Assembly (NCBI GenBank): GCA_044433325.1
Contig: JAWXTT010000009.1
Coordinates: 1 to 26,337 of the forward strand
Direction: 5' to 3'
Length of the DNA: 26,337 nucleotides
Source: HGM05232 sp044433325
GTDB taxonomy: Bacteria; Bacteroidota; Bacteroidia; Bacteroidales; Muribaculaceae
How positions within the stretch are numbered: position 1 is the first letter of the stretch; each line of letters opens with the position of its first letter. The notes below the pieces were generated by a model. It had not been told where the DNA came from. It searched no databases and was given only the letters and a program-made list of their open reading frames with translations. A program made the position numbers and the translations under genes. This document shows positions 6,863 through 14,891 of this stretch, piece by piece.

Positions 6863-9800
6863 ATGGAAAAGAAATTTAACGAATATAATAATTTCAATCT
6901 TTCAGCTATTAATAAAGAGGTGCTGAAGAAATGGGATGATAATAATGTGTTTGCCGAAAGTATAAAGGTGCGTGAGGGTTCGCCATCATTTGTTTTTTAT
7001 GAGGGACCTCCATCTGCTAATGGTATGCCAGGTATTCACCATGTAATGGGTCGTGCTATTAAGGATATTATTTGCCGTTATAAGACTATGAAGGGTTTTC
7101 AAGTTATGCGTAAAGCTGGTTGGGATACTCATGGTTTGCCTGTGGAATTAGGTGTAGAGAAAACATTGAATATCACTAAGGAGGATATTGGTAAGAAAAT
7201 TTCAGTAGATGAATATAATATTGCCTGCCGTACCGAAGTGATGAAATATACTAAGGAGTGGGAAGATCTTACTCACAAAATGGGGTATTGGGTGGATATG
7301 AATAACCCATATATCACTTATGATAACCGTTATATCGAGTCGGTATGGTGGTTATTGAAACAATTATATACAAAGGAATATCTTTACAAAGGTTACACTA
7401 TTCAACCATATTCTCCTGCTGCTGGTACTGGATTGAGTACTCATGAGTTGAATCAACCTGGTTGTTACCGTGATGTTAAGGATACTACTTGTATTGCGCA
7501 ATTCCAAATTTCAGAACCTAAGGATGATATGTTAGGTTGGGGTGAGGCTTATTTCCTTGCTTGGACTACTACTCCATGGACTTTGCCATCAAATACTGCA
7601 CTATGTGTAGGTGGAAACATTGAGTATAATGTGGTTAGAACGTTCAATCCATATACTTCTAAGGCTATCACTGTGGTTGTAGGTGCTCCATTAATGGGTC
7701 AACTATTTAATGCTAAGGCTGCTGATTTGAAATTTGAAGATTTCAAGGCTGGTGACAAATTAGTTCCTTATGAGGTAGTTGCTACATACGCAGGTCGTGA
7801 CTTAGTGGGTATGAAGTATGATCAGTTGATGCCTTGGGTTAATCCTGGCGAGGGTGCATTCCGTGTAATCTCTGGTGATTTCGTAACTACTGAGGATGGT
7901 ACTGGTATTGTGCATATTGCTCCTACCTTTGGTGCTGATGATGACCGTGTGGCTAAGGCTAATGGTATTCCTCCGTTGATGATGATTGATGTGGATGGTA
8001 ACCAACGCCCTATGGTGGATATGAGTGGTCGTTTCTACCGTATCGAGGATTTAGATACTGAGTTTGTTGAGAAGATGGTTAATACTGAGCTTTACAGTGA
8101 GTATGCAGGTCGCTATGTGAAGAATGCTTTTGATTCATCACTAGGTGAGGATGCTGAAACATTGGATGTGGAGCTTTCTGTTATGTTGAAACAAACTGAT
8201 AAGGTATTTAAGATTGAGAAACATGTGCATAGTTATCCTCACTGTTGGAGAACTGATAAGCCTGTACTTTACTATCCATTGGATAGCTGGTTTATCCGTA
8301 CTACTGCTTCACGTGAGCGTTTAATTGAACTAAATAACACTATTAACTGGAAACCTGCCGCTACTGGTTCAGGTCGTTTCGGTAAATGGTTGGAAAATCT
8401 TCAAGATTGGAACTTGTCACGTAGCCGTTATTGGGGTACTCCGTTACCTATTTGGCGCACTGAAGAGGGTGACGAGGAGATTTGCGTAGGTAGTGTTGAG
8501 GAGTTATACAACGAGATTGACAAGGCAGTGGCTGCTGGTGTTATGAGTAGCAATCCATTTGCAGATAAAGGTTTTGTGGTTAATGATTATGCTGCTGATA
8601 ATTATGAGAAGATAGATTTACACCGTCCATATGTGGATGATATTATATTGGTTTCAGCTAGTGGCAAGGCTATGAAACGTGAATTAGACTTGATAGATGT
8701 TTGGTTTGATTCAGGTGCTATGCCTTATGCGCAAATTCACTATCCATTTGAGAATAAGGATGCCTTTGATTCAGGTAAGGTGTTCCCAGCTGACTTTATT
8801 GCTGAGGGGGTTGACCAAACACGTGGTTGGTTCTTTACGCTGCACGCAATTGGTGGAATGATTTTTGATAGTGTGGCTTATAAGTCGGTTATCTCTAATG
8901 GCTTAGTGCTAGATAAGAATGGTAACAAGATGAGTAAACGTTTGGGTAACGCTGTTGACCCATTTGGTGCTATCGAGAAATATGGTATTGACCCACTACG
9001 TTGGTATATGATTTCTAACTCTTCACCTTGGGATAACTTGAAGTTTGACACTGATGGCGTTGAGGAGGTTAGCCGTAAATTCTTCGGTACGCTGTACTAC
9101 ACTTATCAATTCTTCTCGCTATATGCTAATGTGGATAAATTCACTAATGAGCAGGCGCAAATCCCTTATGAGGAGCGTCCTGAGATTGACCGTTGGATTA
9201 TCTCGCTACTGAATAGCTTGGTGGCTGAGGTTGAGAAACAGATGGAGGATTATGAACCTACCAAGGTGGCTCGTGCTATATCTGACTTCGTTAATGATAA
9301 CTTGAGTAACTGGTATGTACGTCTTAATCGTAAACGTTTCTGGGGTGGTGAGATGAACCAAGATAAGTTGTCAGCTTATCAAACATTGTACCAAGCGTTG
9401 GAAACTGTATCGTTATTGATTGCGCCTATCGCGCCATTCTTTGCTGATAAATTGTATCACGACCTAGTATCTGTAACTAAGGGTGATGAGGATTCAGTTC
9501 ATATAAAGGATTATCCTGTTGCGGATATAACAAAGATTAATAAAGAGCTAGAACACCAGATGGAAACGGCTCAGAATATTACCTCGATGGTTCTTGCGCT
9601 GCGTCGTAAAGTTAACCTAAAGGTACGTCAACCACTTACTGCAATTATGATTCCAGTGATGAATGTAGCGCAACGTGAGGAGATTGAGGCTATGAGCTCA
9701 TTAATTACTAATGAGGTAAATGTTAAGGGTATCAACTTTGTAGATAACCAAGAGGGAATACTTGTAAAACGTGTTAAGCCTGACTTTAAGAAGCTAGGCC

Positions 9801-10294
9801 CTAAGCATGGTAAGATTATGAAACGTCTTGCTACGGAGCTTGAACAGATGAGTGGTGCTGATATTCTTGCATTTGAAAACACGGGTGCTGTTACATTTAA
9901 TATAGATGATGTAGCTGCTACTGTTGAACTGACTGATGTGGAGGTTATCTCTGAAGATATTCCTGGATGGTTGGTTTCAAATTATGGCTCATTGACTGTG
10001 GCATTGGATATTACTGTTACTGATGAATTACGTCGTGAGGGTATTGCTCGTGAGATAGTAAATAGAATACAAAATATACGTAAAGGTAAAAACTTTGAGA
10101 TTACAGATAAAATCAATATTAAATTATCAGCAAATTCCCTAACGGATGATGCAATAAATGAATATAAAGATTATATTTGTCGTCAAGTATTGGGTGCTGA
10201 GATTGAAGTTACTGATATTTCAGCTGATGATAGAAAAGTTGACTTAGAAATTGATGAATATGAATTATACGCTATAATTGAGAGGGTTATTTAA
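6863..10294 (+). CDS. ileS: Isoleucyl-tRNA synthetase, type 2 (eukaryote-like)
   Basis: This class I synthetase charges tRNA-Ile in the cytoplasm. At 1143 residues it is markedly longer than E. coli IleS (938) and matches the type 2, eukaryote-like form. The N-terminal catalytic block contains NGMPGIHHVMGRAIKD, in which the class I HIGH motif reads G57-I58-H59-H60. The editing (CP1) domain occupies roughly 200-400 (AWTTTPWTLPSNTAL, then GTGIVHIAPTFG). The second signature is KMSKR at 689-693, followed by the anticodon-binding region and a long C-terminal extension. The altered GXHH signature replaces the canonical HXGH order. In type 2 enzymes this variant has been linked to mupirocin hyper-resistance. 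A 13-bp perfect hairpin overlaps the stop codon. Downstream genes in the same direction form the conserved ileS, DksA-like, lspA set. Confidence 0.97.
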   Translation: MEKKFNEYNNFNLSAINKEVLKKWDDNNVFAESIKVREGSPSFVFYEGPPSANGMPGIHHVMGRAIKDIICRYKTMKGFQVMRKAGWDTHGLPVELGVEKTLNITKEDIGKKISVDEYNIACRTEVMKYTKEWEDLTHKMGYWVDMNNPYITYDNRYIESVWWLLKQLYTKEYLYKGYTIQPYSPAAGTGLSTHELNQPGCYRDVKDTTCIAQFQISEPKDDMLGWGEAYFLAWTTTPWTLPSNTALCVGGNIEYNVVRTFNPYTSKAITVVVGAPLMGQLFNAKAADLKFEDFKAGDKLVPYEVVATYAGRDLVGMKYDQLMPWVNPGEGAFRVISGDFVTTEDGTGIVHIAPTFGADDDRVAKANGIPPLMMIDVDGNQRPMVDMSGRFYRIEDLDTEFVEKMVNTELYSEYAGRYVKNAFDSSLGEDAETLDVELSVMLKQTDKVFKIEKHVHSYPHCWRTDKPVLYYPLDSWFIRTTASRERLIELNNTINWKPAATGSGRFGKWLENLQDWNLSRSRYWGTPLPIWRTEEGDEEICVGSVEELYNEIDKAVAAGVMSSNPFADKGFVVNDYAADNYEKIDLHRPYVDDIILVSASGKAMKRELDLIDVWFDSGAMPYAQIHYPFENKDAFDSGKVFPADFIAEGVDQTRGWFFTLHAIGGMIFDSVAYKSVISNGLVLDKNGNKMSKRLGNAVDPFGAIEKYGIDPLRWYMISNSSPWDNLKFDTDGVEEVSRKFFGTLYYTYQFFSLYANVDKFTNEQAQIPYEERPEIDRWIISLLNSLVAEVEKQMEDYEPTKVARAISDFVNDNLSNWYVRLNRKRFWGGEMNQDKLSAYQTLYQALETVSLLIAPIAPFFADKLYHDLVSVTKGDEDSVHIKDYPVADITKINKELEHQMETAQNITSMVLALRRKVNLKVRQPLTAIMIPVMNVAQREEIEAMSSLITNEVNVKGINFVDNQEGILVKRVKPDFKKLGPKHGKIMKRLATELEQMSGADILAFENTGAVTFNIDDVAATVELTDVEVISEDIPGWLVSNYGSLTVALDITVTDELRREGIAREIVNRIQNIRKGKNFEITDKINIKLSANSLTDDAINEYKDYICRQVLGAEIEVTDISADDRKVDLEIDEYELYAIIERVI

Positions 10295-10310
10295 CCTCCC
10301 TCTCAATTAT
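10274..10310 (+). promoter_or_regulatory. Perfect 13-bp hairpin spanning the ileS stop codon
   Basis: ATAATTGAGAGGG (10274-10286) is the exact inverse complement of CCCTCTCAATTAT (10298-10310), around an 11-nt loop that contains the TAA stop (10292-10294). An alternative inner pairing GGTTA/TAACC competes with it. No T-run follows, so it is not a classical terminator. It could attenuate, stabilise or be a processing site between ileS and the DksA-like gene. Confidence 0.5.
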
Positions 10311-10330
10311 ACTAAACCTAAAGATGTAAA

Positions 10331-10708
10331 ATGACTGAAAGAACACGTTATGCTGATGCTGATTTACAAGAATTTAAAGAGATTATTTTAGGTAAATTAG
10401 AGAATGCAAGACATGATTACGAGCTGTTGAAATCTAATGTGATGAATACAGATGGTAATGATACTAATGATACTTCACCAACATTTAAGGTGTTGGAGGA
10501 GGGTGCTAATACTTTAAGTAAGGAGGAAGCAGGGCATTTGGCTCAACGTCAAATGAAATTTATCCAACACCTTGAGGCTGCACTTATAAGAATTGAAAAT
10601 AAAACTTATGGTGTGTGTCGTGAAACAGGTAAATTAATCCCAAAAGAGAGATTGCGTGCTGTCCCTCATGCTACTTTAGGTATTGACGCTAAGAAGGATA
10701 AACGTTAA
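10331..10708 (+). CDS. TraR/DksA-family transcription regulator without a zinc finger
   Basis: The 125-residue protein has a predicted helical hairpin over about 10-90 and the DksA/TraR C-terminal signature YGVCRETGKLIPKERLRAVP at 93-112. DksA-type proteins enter the RNA polymerase secondary channel and modulate initiation, often together with ppGpp. Classical DksA has four zinc-binding cysteines; here only Cys96 remains and the other positions are Thr, Gly and similar residues, so no zinc site is expected. The turn between the helices contains acidic residues (DGNDTND, about 41-47), comparable in location to the functional acidic tip of DksA. It follows ileS by 36 nt and precedes lspA by 10 nt, the usual Bacteroidota arrangement. 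Family assignment is firm; the exact regulatory role is not known from sequence. Confidence 0.88.
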   Translation: MTERTRYADADLQEFKEIILGKLENARHDYELLKSNVMNTDGNDTNDTSPTFKVLEEGANTLSKEEAGHLAQRQMKFIQHLEAALIRIENKTYGVCRETGKLIPKERLRAVPHATLGIDAKKDKR

Positions 10709-10718
10709 TAGAGGATAA

Positions 10719-11366
10719 ATGAAATTATCAAAAGGGAAATTAGCTACACTAATTATTATATTGGTGATAGTGGCTGACCAAGTGTCTAAAATTTGTGTAA
10801 AAACAAGTTTTTATTATGGTGAGCAGATTTATATAACTGAATGGTTCAGACTATATTTTATCGAAAATAATGGTATGGCTTACGGTATGGAGATAGGTAG
10901 TAAGTTACTACTAACACTATTCCGTATAGTAGCTGTTTCTCTATTTGTATATTATATTGCTAAGATTTGCAAACTGGATACCTTTAAAAGGGGGTATATC
11001 GCATGCCTTTCACTGATTACAGCTGGTGCTATTGGTAATGTGATAGATTGTGTATTCTACGGTTTTATATTTAATAACCCTCCAGCTCCTGAAGTGGCTA
11101 CTTTCTTGTCCGAAGGTGGTGGGTATGCACCACTATTCTATGGTCGGGTGGTTGATATGTTATATTTCCCGATGGTTTCATGGAATTGGCCTGAATGGGT
11201 GCCATTTATAGGTGGGGATTATTACCTATTCTTTAGCCCTATATTTAATATAGCTGATGCAACATTATGTGTTGGTGTGGCAATATTGATTTTGTTCTAT
11301 ACTAAGTCGTTAGCTCAATCGCTGGATAGTAAGAAGAGTGAAGATAGTATAGAGGAGGTGAACTAA
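10719..11366 (+). CDS. lspA: Lipoprotein signal peptidase (signal peptidase II)
   Basis: LspA is the inner-membrane aspartyl protease that cleaves prolipoproteins before the lipidated cysteine. The 215-residue protein has hydrophobic segments near 8-25, 60-80, 92-116 and 175-195. The conserved blocks are all present: VADQVSK at 18-24, ENNGMAYG at 49-56, AGAIGNVIDCVFYGF at 102-116, GRVVDM at 142-147 and FNIADA at 176-181. The catalytic aspartates are expected to be Asp146 and Asp180. The protein is longer than E. coli LspA (164), mainly through an insertion around 119-140 and a longer segment before FNIADA. Its neighbour downstream is itself a lipoprotein, and two further lipoproteins in the window (bspA-like, FKBP) would be its substrates. 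Confidence 0.95.
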   Translation: MKLSKGKLATLIIILVIVADQVSKICVKTSFYYGEQIYITEWFRLYFIENNGMAYGMEIGSKLLLTLFRIVAVSLFVYYIAKICKLDTFKRGYIACLSLITAGAIGNVIDCVFYGFIFNNPPAPEVATFLSEGGGYAPLFYGRVVDMLYFPMVSWNWPEWVPFIGGDYYLFFSPIFNIADATLCVGVAILILFYTKSLAQSLDSKKSEDSIEEVN

Positions 11367-11392
11367 TATTCATATATTTTACATAGATATAG

Positions 11393-12217
11393 TTGCGTAG
11401 ATTATTACACATATCGTTTTTGATACTGTTGCTACCATTGGTTGGTTGTGATAAAACTCCTGACTATCTGTTGGATAGGGAGGATATGATAGCTTTATTG
11501 ATAGATATTCATAAAGGTGAGACTATAAGTGAAATAAAGAGTGGAAGTTTCAATAATGATTCGTTAAAGAATAGATTAAAACATTCGATATATCTAAAAC
11601 ATGGTGTAACTCAAAAACAGTTTGATACCATTATGGTATGGTATGGTTCAAATATTGAGGAGTACCGCGATATATATATTGAAATCATTAAAAGATTAGA
11701 GGCTGAAGAGAAGAGCGTAATAGCTAAAGCCGCGAAGAGTGGCAAAAGTATTATTGAGGTGGGTGATAGTGTAAATATATGGGTTGGAACTCCTGTATAT
11801 ACATTCGTTCCTAATAGCTCAAATAACATTATGAAATTTGATGTTAAGAGTGATGATACCTTTGAGAAGGGGGATAGATTTGAATTCTCATTCCGTATCT
11901 TCAATAATAAGATTCCTGCTGATATGTTTATGGCTATTGATTATACAGATGGAGCTACTTCATATATCACTAAGGTCATTGAATCTGAATCGAAACATAC
12001 TATTAAATTACAATCTGATAGTACACGTGTCTTAGAGCGTATTTATGGTTATTTGCGCTACGATGCATCGGGTGAGAATATCGCTTTTGTTGATAGCATT
12101 AATATTGCTAGAGAGCGTTTATTAAAGAAGGAGTACTATAAAATTAGACTTCAAGAAACAATAGATCCTAAAAAAGCAATAAATAAGGACTCTGATAAAG
12201 ATAAGAAGGGTGGATAA
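11393..12217 (+). CDS. Putative lipoprotein, DUF4296-like
   Basis: The 274-residue protein begins at a TTG (11393) and has a short basic-hydrophobic signal peptide ending in the lipobox LVGC at 16-19, so Cys19 should be lipidated. Residues about 28-110 (LLDREDMIALLIDIHKGE, then the KHGVTQKQFDTIMVWY region) resemble the DUF4296 domain found beside lspA in many Bacteroidota. That assignment is from memory of the family pattern. The remainder, to about 245, looks beta-rich, and the C-terminus (DKDKKGG) is highly charged. Function is unknown. It is the fourth gene of the ileS cluster, 26 nt after lspA, and its end overlaps the next ORF by 8 nt, suggesting translational coupling. TTG is the only start that keeps the signal peptide complete. 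Confidence 0.8.
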   Translation: MRRLLHISFLILLLPLVGCDKTPDYLLDREDMIALLIDIHKGETISEIKSGSFNNDSLKNRLKHSIYLKHGVTQKQFDTIMVWYGSNIEEYRDIYIEIIKRLEAEEKSVIAKAAKSGKSIIEVGDSVNIWVGTPVYTFVPNSSNNIMKFDVKSDDTFEKGDRFEFSFRIFNNKIPADMFMAIDYTDGATSYITKVIESESKHTIKLQSDSTRVLERIYGYLRYDASGENIAFVDSINIARERLLKKEYYKIRLQETIDPKKAINKDSDKDKKGG

Positions 12218-12566
12218 AGGTTATATTGCACCTGCTACCATAGTCAATGGTAAGGTACTAGTAAATCATATAATAATTTTTGTGGATGATAGGTTATGCA
12301 ATATCTCACCATTTAATGGCGAGGTTGCTAATACTGCTTACAAAGATGGTGTTATTATCGTCGCTGATAATGCAATGTTATCATATATCTCTGAATTAGA
12401 GTTGGTTGCAGGTCGCTATCTGAGTGAGGATATTATTGCTATGGCTAATGGATTATGTGACTATATATTGGATAGTGGATGCGTTGAATTTAATAAGAAA
12501 ATAGGAGTTGCACATCGGTTGCTATATGTGAATATGGAGGATGGACGTGTTGATATTTTACAATAG
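12210..12566 (+). CDS. Conserved-position small protein of unknown function
   Basis: This 118-residue ORF starts at GTG 12210, overlapping the preceding lipoprotein gene by 8 nt. It has no signal peptide or membrane helix. Residues 4-52 alternate hydrophobic and polar residues (YIAPATIVNGKVLVNH, then VDDRLCNISPFNGE and KDGVIIVADN) like a small beta-sandwich. A helical segment follows (about 55-90) and a final strand (HRLLYVNMEDGRVDIL). The N-terminal pattern distantly recalls the composite beta-domain that begins amidohydrolase-family enzymes, but the metal-binding barrel is absent, so no enzymatic role is claimed. It closes the ileS cluster; a new promoter follows before purU. I do not recognise the family with confidence. 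Confidence 0.65.
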   Translation: MDKGYIAPATIVNGKVLVNHIIIFVDDRLCNISPFNGEVANTAYKDGVIIVADNAMLSYISELELVAGRYLSEDIIAMANGLCDYILDSGCVEFNKKIGVAHRLLYVNMEDGRVDILQ

Positions 12567-12575
12567 AGTAATAAA

Positions 12576-12604
12576 TAGGCTAAATCTTTTATTATGAGAG
12601 CCTA
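12576..12604 (+). terminator. Weak hairpin after the ileS cluster
   Basis: TAGGCT (12576-12581) and AGCCTA (12599-12604) form a 6-bp stem around a 17-nt loop just after the stop at 12566. No T-run follows, so this is at best a weak terminator or transcript end. Confidence 0.25.
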
Positions 12605-12618
12605 ATTTGCTATCAAAA

Positions 12619-12650
12619 TTTGCTAAAACGAGGGGGTTAATCTATCTTTG
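12619..12650 (+). promoter_or_regulatory. Bacteroidota promoter of the purU-his operon
   Basis: TTTG (12619-12622), a 20-nt spacer and TATCTTTG (12643-12650) match the -33/-7 consensus in sequence and spacing. This is the best promoter in the window. Transcription would begin near 12656, 23 nt before the purU ATG at 12679, which shows that an upstream in-frame TTG at 12607 cannot be the start. Confidence 0.7.
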
Positions 12651-12678
12651 CAGTAAGATAAGAAAAAATAAAAAAAAG

Positions 12679-13548
12679 ATGGTTAAAGTGAATCCAAATA
12701 ATGCAGTCCTATTAATGCATTGCCCTGACCAACCAGGTATTATTGCTGTAATTACTGAATTTATAAATACTAATGGAGGTAATATTCTTTACCTAGATCA
12801 ATATGTAGATAACGTTAATGGTATATTCTATATGCGAGTTGAGTGGGATTTAGATAAATTTAGTATTCCTAAGAATAAATTGAAAGAGTATTTTGATACA
12901 TTGTATGCTAAACGTTACTCAATGGTTTATGAATTGAGTTTTACAGGTCAACCATTACGTATGGCTATTTTTGTATCTAAGATGTCACACTGTATATATG
13001 ATTTATTAGCTAACTTTACAGGTGGTGATTGGGATGTTGAAGTTCCATTGATTATTAGTAATCACCCAGATTTAGCTGATATTGGTCGTCAATTTAATAT
13101 CCCTTACGAAGTTATTCCTGTTAATAGAGATAATAAAAAGGAGATGGAGGCTAAGGAGTTTGAATTGTTAGAGAAATACAATATAGATTTTGTGGTGTTA
13201 GCTAGATATATGCAGGTATTGTCTGAGGATTTTATTAGTCGTTATCCTAACAAGATTATTAATATCCACCATTCATTCCTACCAGCTTTTGTGGGGGCTA
13301 AACCATATCATGCGGCATTTGAACGTGGGGTTAAGTTGATAGGTGCTACTGGTCACTATGTGACTTCAGAATTGGATGCAGGTCCTATTATTGAACAAGA
13401 TATTGTGCGTATTACTCACAAAAATAGCATAGCTGACTTGGTTCACAAGGGGCGTGATTTAGAGAAAATAGTGCTTTCACGTGCCGTTGAGAAACATATT
13501 CAACGTAAGGTGCTAGCTTATAAGAATAAAACTGTTGTTTTCGCTTAA
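12679..13548 (+). CDS. purU: Formyltetrahydrofolate deformylase
   Basis: PurU hydrolyses 10-formyl-THF to THF and formate. The 289-residue protein has an N-terminal ACT domain (about 8-85, LLMHCPDQPGIIAVITEFIN) and a formyltransferase-like catalytic domain. That domain contains ARYMQVLS, NIHHSFLPAFVGAKPYH from 195, and ELDAGPIIEQD from 231. Asn195, His197 and Asp233 stand at the positions of the family's catalytic residues. The start at 12679 places the ACT domain at the N-terminus and lies just downstream of a consensus promoter. hisH begins 18 nt after the stop. The link with his genes makes metabolic sense because HisF/HisH release AICAR, whose formylation uses 10-formyl-THF. That reasoning is inference. 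Confidence 0.93.
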   Translation: MVKVNPNNAVLLMHCPDQPGIIAVITEFINTNGGNILYLDQYVDNVNGIFYMRVEWDLDKFSIPKNKLKEYFDTLYAKRYSMVYELSFTGQPLRMAIFVSKMSHCIYDLLANFTGGDWDVEVPLIISNHPDLADIGRQFNIPYEVIPVNRDNKKEMEAKEFELLEKYNIDFVVLARYMQVLSEDFISRYPNKIINIHHSFLPAFVGAKPYHAAFERGVKLIGATGHYVTSELDAGPIIEQDIVRITHKNSIADLVHKGRDLEKIVLSRAVEKHIQRKVLAYKNKTVVFA

Positions 13549-13566
13549 TTGATAGAAAAACGGAGG

Positions 13567-14166
13567 ATGAAAGTAGTAATAATAAAATATAATGCTGGTA
13601 ATATATTCTCAGTTGAATGCGCTTTGAAACGCATCGGTGTTGAGGCTGTTATTACAGATGATTTTGATGAGATACGTGCGGCTGATAAGGTGATTTTTCC
13701 AGGTGTTGGGGAGGCTTCAACTGCTATGGCGTATCTACGCGAAAAGGGATTGGATCGGTTAATACTTTCACTTACTCAACCTGTGTTGGGGATATGTATT
13801 GGTCAGCAATTGATGTGTAAATATTCTCAAGAGGGTGATACTGAGTGCTTAGGGATTTTTGATGCACAGGTGTTGAGATTTGATAATAATGGACGACCTA
13901 AGGAGTTTAAAATTCCACATATGGGTTGGAACAATATCTCGGTAAATGGTGATAATCCTCTACTTAAAGGGGTTGATGGTAGTTATGTCTATTATGTGCA
14001 TAGCTATTATACGCCTGTATGTGCAGATACTATTGCTACAACTAATTATATTAATAATGATTATAGTGCAGCACTGCACAAGGGTAACTTCTATGCTACT
14101 CAATTTCACCCAGAAAAGAGTGGTAGTGTAGGGGAGCAAATTTTAAAGAACTTTATACAATTATGA
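13567..14166 (+). CDS. hisH: Imidazole glycerol phosphate synthase, glutaminase subunit
   Basis: HisH hydrolyses glutamine and passes ammonia to HisF in histidine biosynthesis. The 199-residue class I glutamine amidotransferase shows FPGVGEA at 44-50 and the nucleophile elbow GICIGQQ with Cys77. FHPEKSG follows from residue 180, with His181 and Glu183 completing the triad. The ATG at 13567 follows directly after a GGAGG. A TTG at 13549 would add six residues not expected in the family, so it was not chosen. The stop overlaps the hisA start as ATGA, indicating coupled translation. Confidence 0.96.
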   Translation: MKVVIIKYNAGNIFSVECALKRIGVEAVITDDFDEIRAADKVIFPGVGEASTAMAYLREKGLDRLILSLTQPVLGICIGQQLMCKYSQEGDTECLGIFDAQVLRFDNNGRPKEFKIPHMGWNNISVNGDNPLLKGVDGSYVYYVHSYYTPVCADTIATTNYINNDYSAALHKGNFYATQFHPEKSGSVGEQILKNFIQL

Positions 14167-14891
14167 TAGAGATTATTCCAGCCATAGATATTATTGATGG
14201 TCACTGTGTTAGACTCTCAAAGGGTGACTATGAACAGAAGAAGGTTTATAGCGCATCGCCCGTTGAGGTAGCTAAAGGCTTTGAAGATGCTGGGTGTAAA
14301 AGATTACACTTGGTTGACCTAGATGGTGCTAAAAGTAACCACATTGTTAACTATAAGGTGTTAGAGGAGATTGCTACTAAAACCAATTTGGTTATTGATT
14401 TTGGTGGTGGTATCAAGAGTGACGAGGATGCAAATGTCGCGTTCAATAGTGGTGCAAAGATGATTACTGGTGGTTCTATTGCCGTTAAAAACCCTGAGGT
14501 TTTTGAGAATTGGATAACTAAATATGGCTCTGAGAAGATTATTCTAGGAGCGGATGCTAAGGATGGTATGATTGCAACTGTGGGTTGGTTAGAGGAGAGT
14601 GATAAGGAGATTATCCCCTTTATTAAATCTTATGTGAGCAAGGGTGTTATACGTGTTATTAGCACTGATATTGAGTGTGATGGAATGTTACAGGGTCCAT
14701 CGATTGAACTTTATCGTAAAATGTTGGTTGAGATTCCTGAGATAGAGTTGATAGCAAGTGGCGGTGTAAGTTCAGTGGCGGATGTTGTGGCTCTGAATGA
14801 TATTAATGTCCCTGCCGTGATTGTGGGTAAAGCTATCTATGAGGGTAGAATTACTATGAAGGAGCTGGAGCGTTTAAATACTGGTAGATGA
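14163..14891 (+). CDS. hisA: ProFAR isomerase (HisA)
   Basis: HisA isomerises the aminoaldose ProFAR to the aminoketose PRFAR through an Amadori reaction. The 242-residue TIM barrel has Asp9 in AIDIIDGHCVRLSKGDY and Asp131 in LGADAKDG, the expected acid-base pair. The phosphate-binding glycines follow in FGGGIKSD (from about 80) and ASGGVSS near the C-terminus, and TDIECDGMLQGP marks strand 6. It overlaps hisH by 4 nt, and its stop overlaps the ATGATG that opens hisF. Length and motif set are ordinary. Confidence 0.96.
   Translation: MIEIIPAIDIIDGHCVRLSKGDYEQKKVYSASPVEVAKGFEDAGCKRLHLVDLDGAKSNHIVNYKVLEEIATKTNLVIDFGGGIKSDEDANVAFNSGAKMITGGSIAVKNPEVFENWITKYGSEKIILGADAKDGMIATVGWLEESDKEIIPFIKSYVSKGVIRVISTDIECDGMLQGPSIELYRKMLVEIPEIELIASGGVSSVADVVALNDINVPAVIVGKAIYEGRITMKELERLNTGR

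Noticed and set aside
12607..12678. Upstream TTG start for purU
   Set aside because: It lies upstream of the -33/-7 promoter elements, so the extension would be largely untranscribed, and it precedes the normal ACT-domain start.
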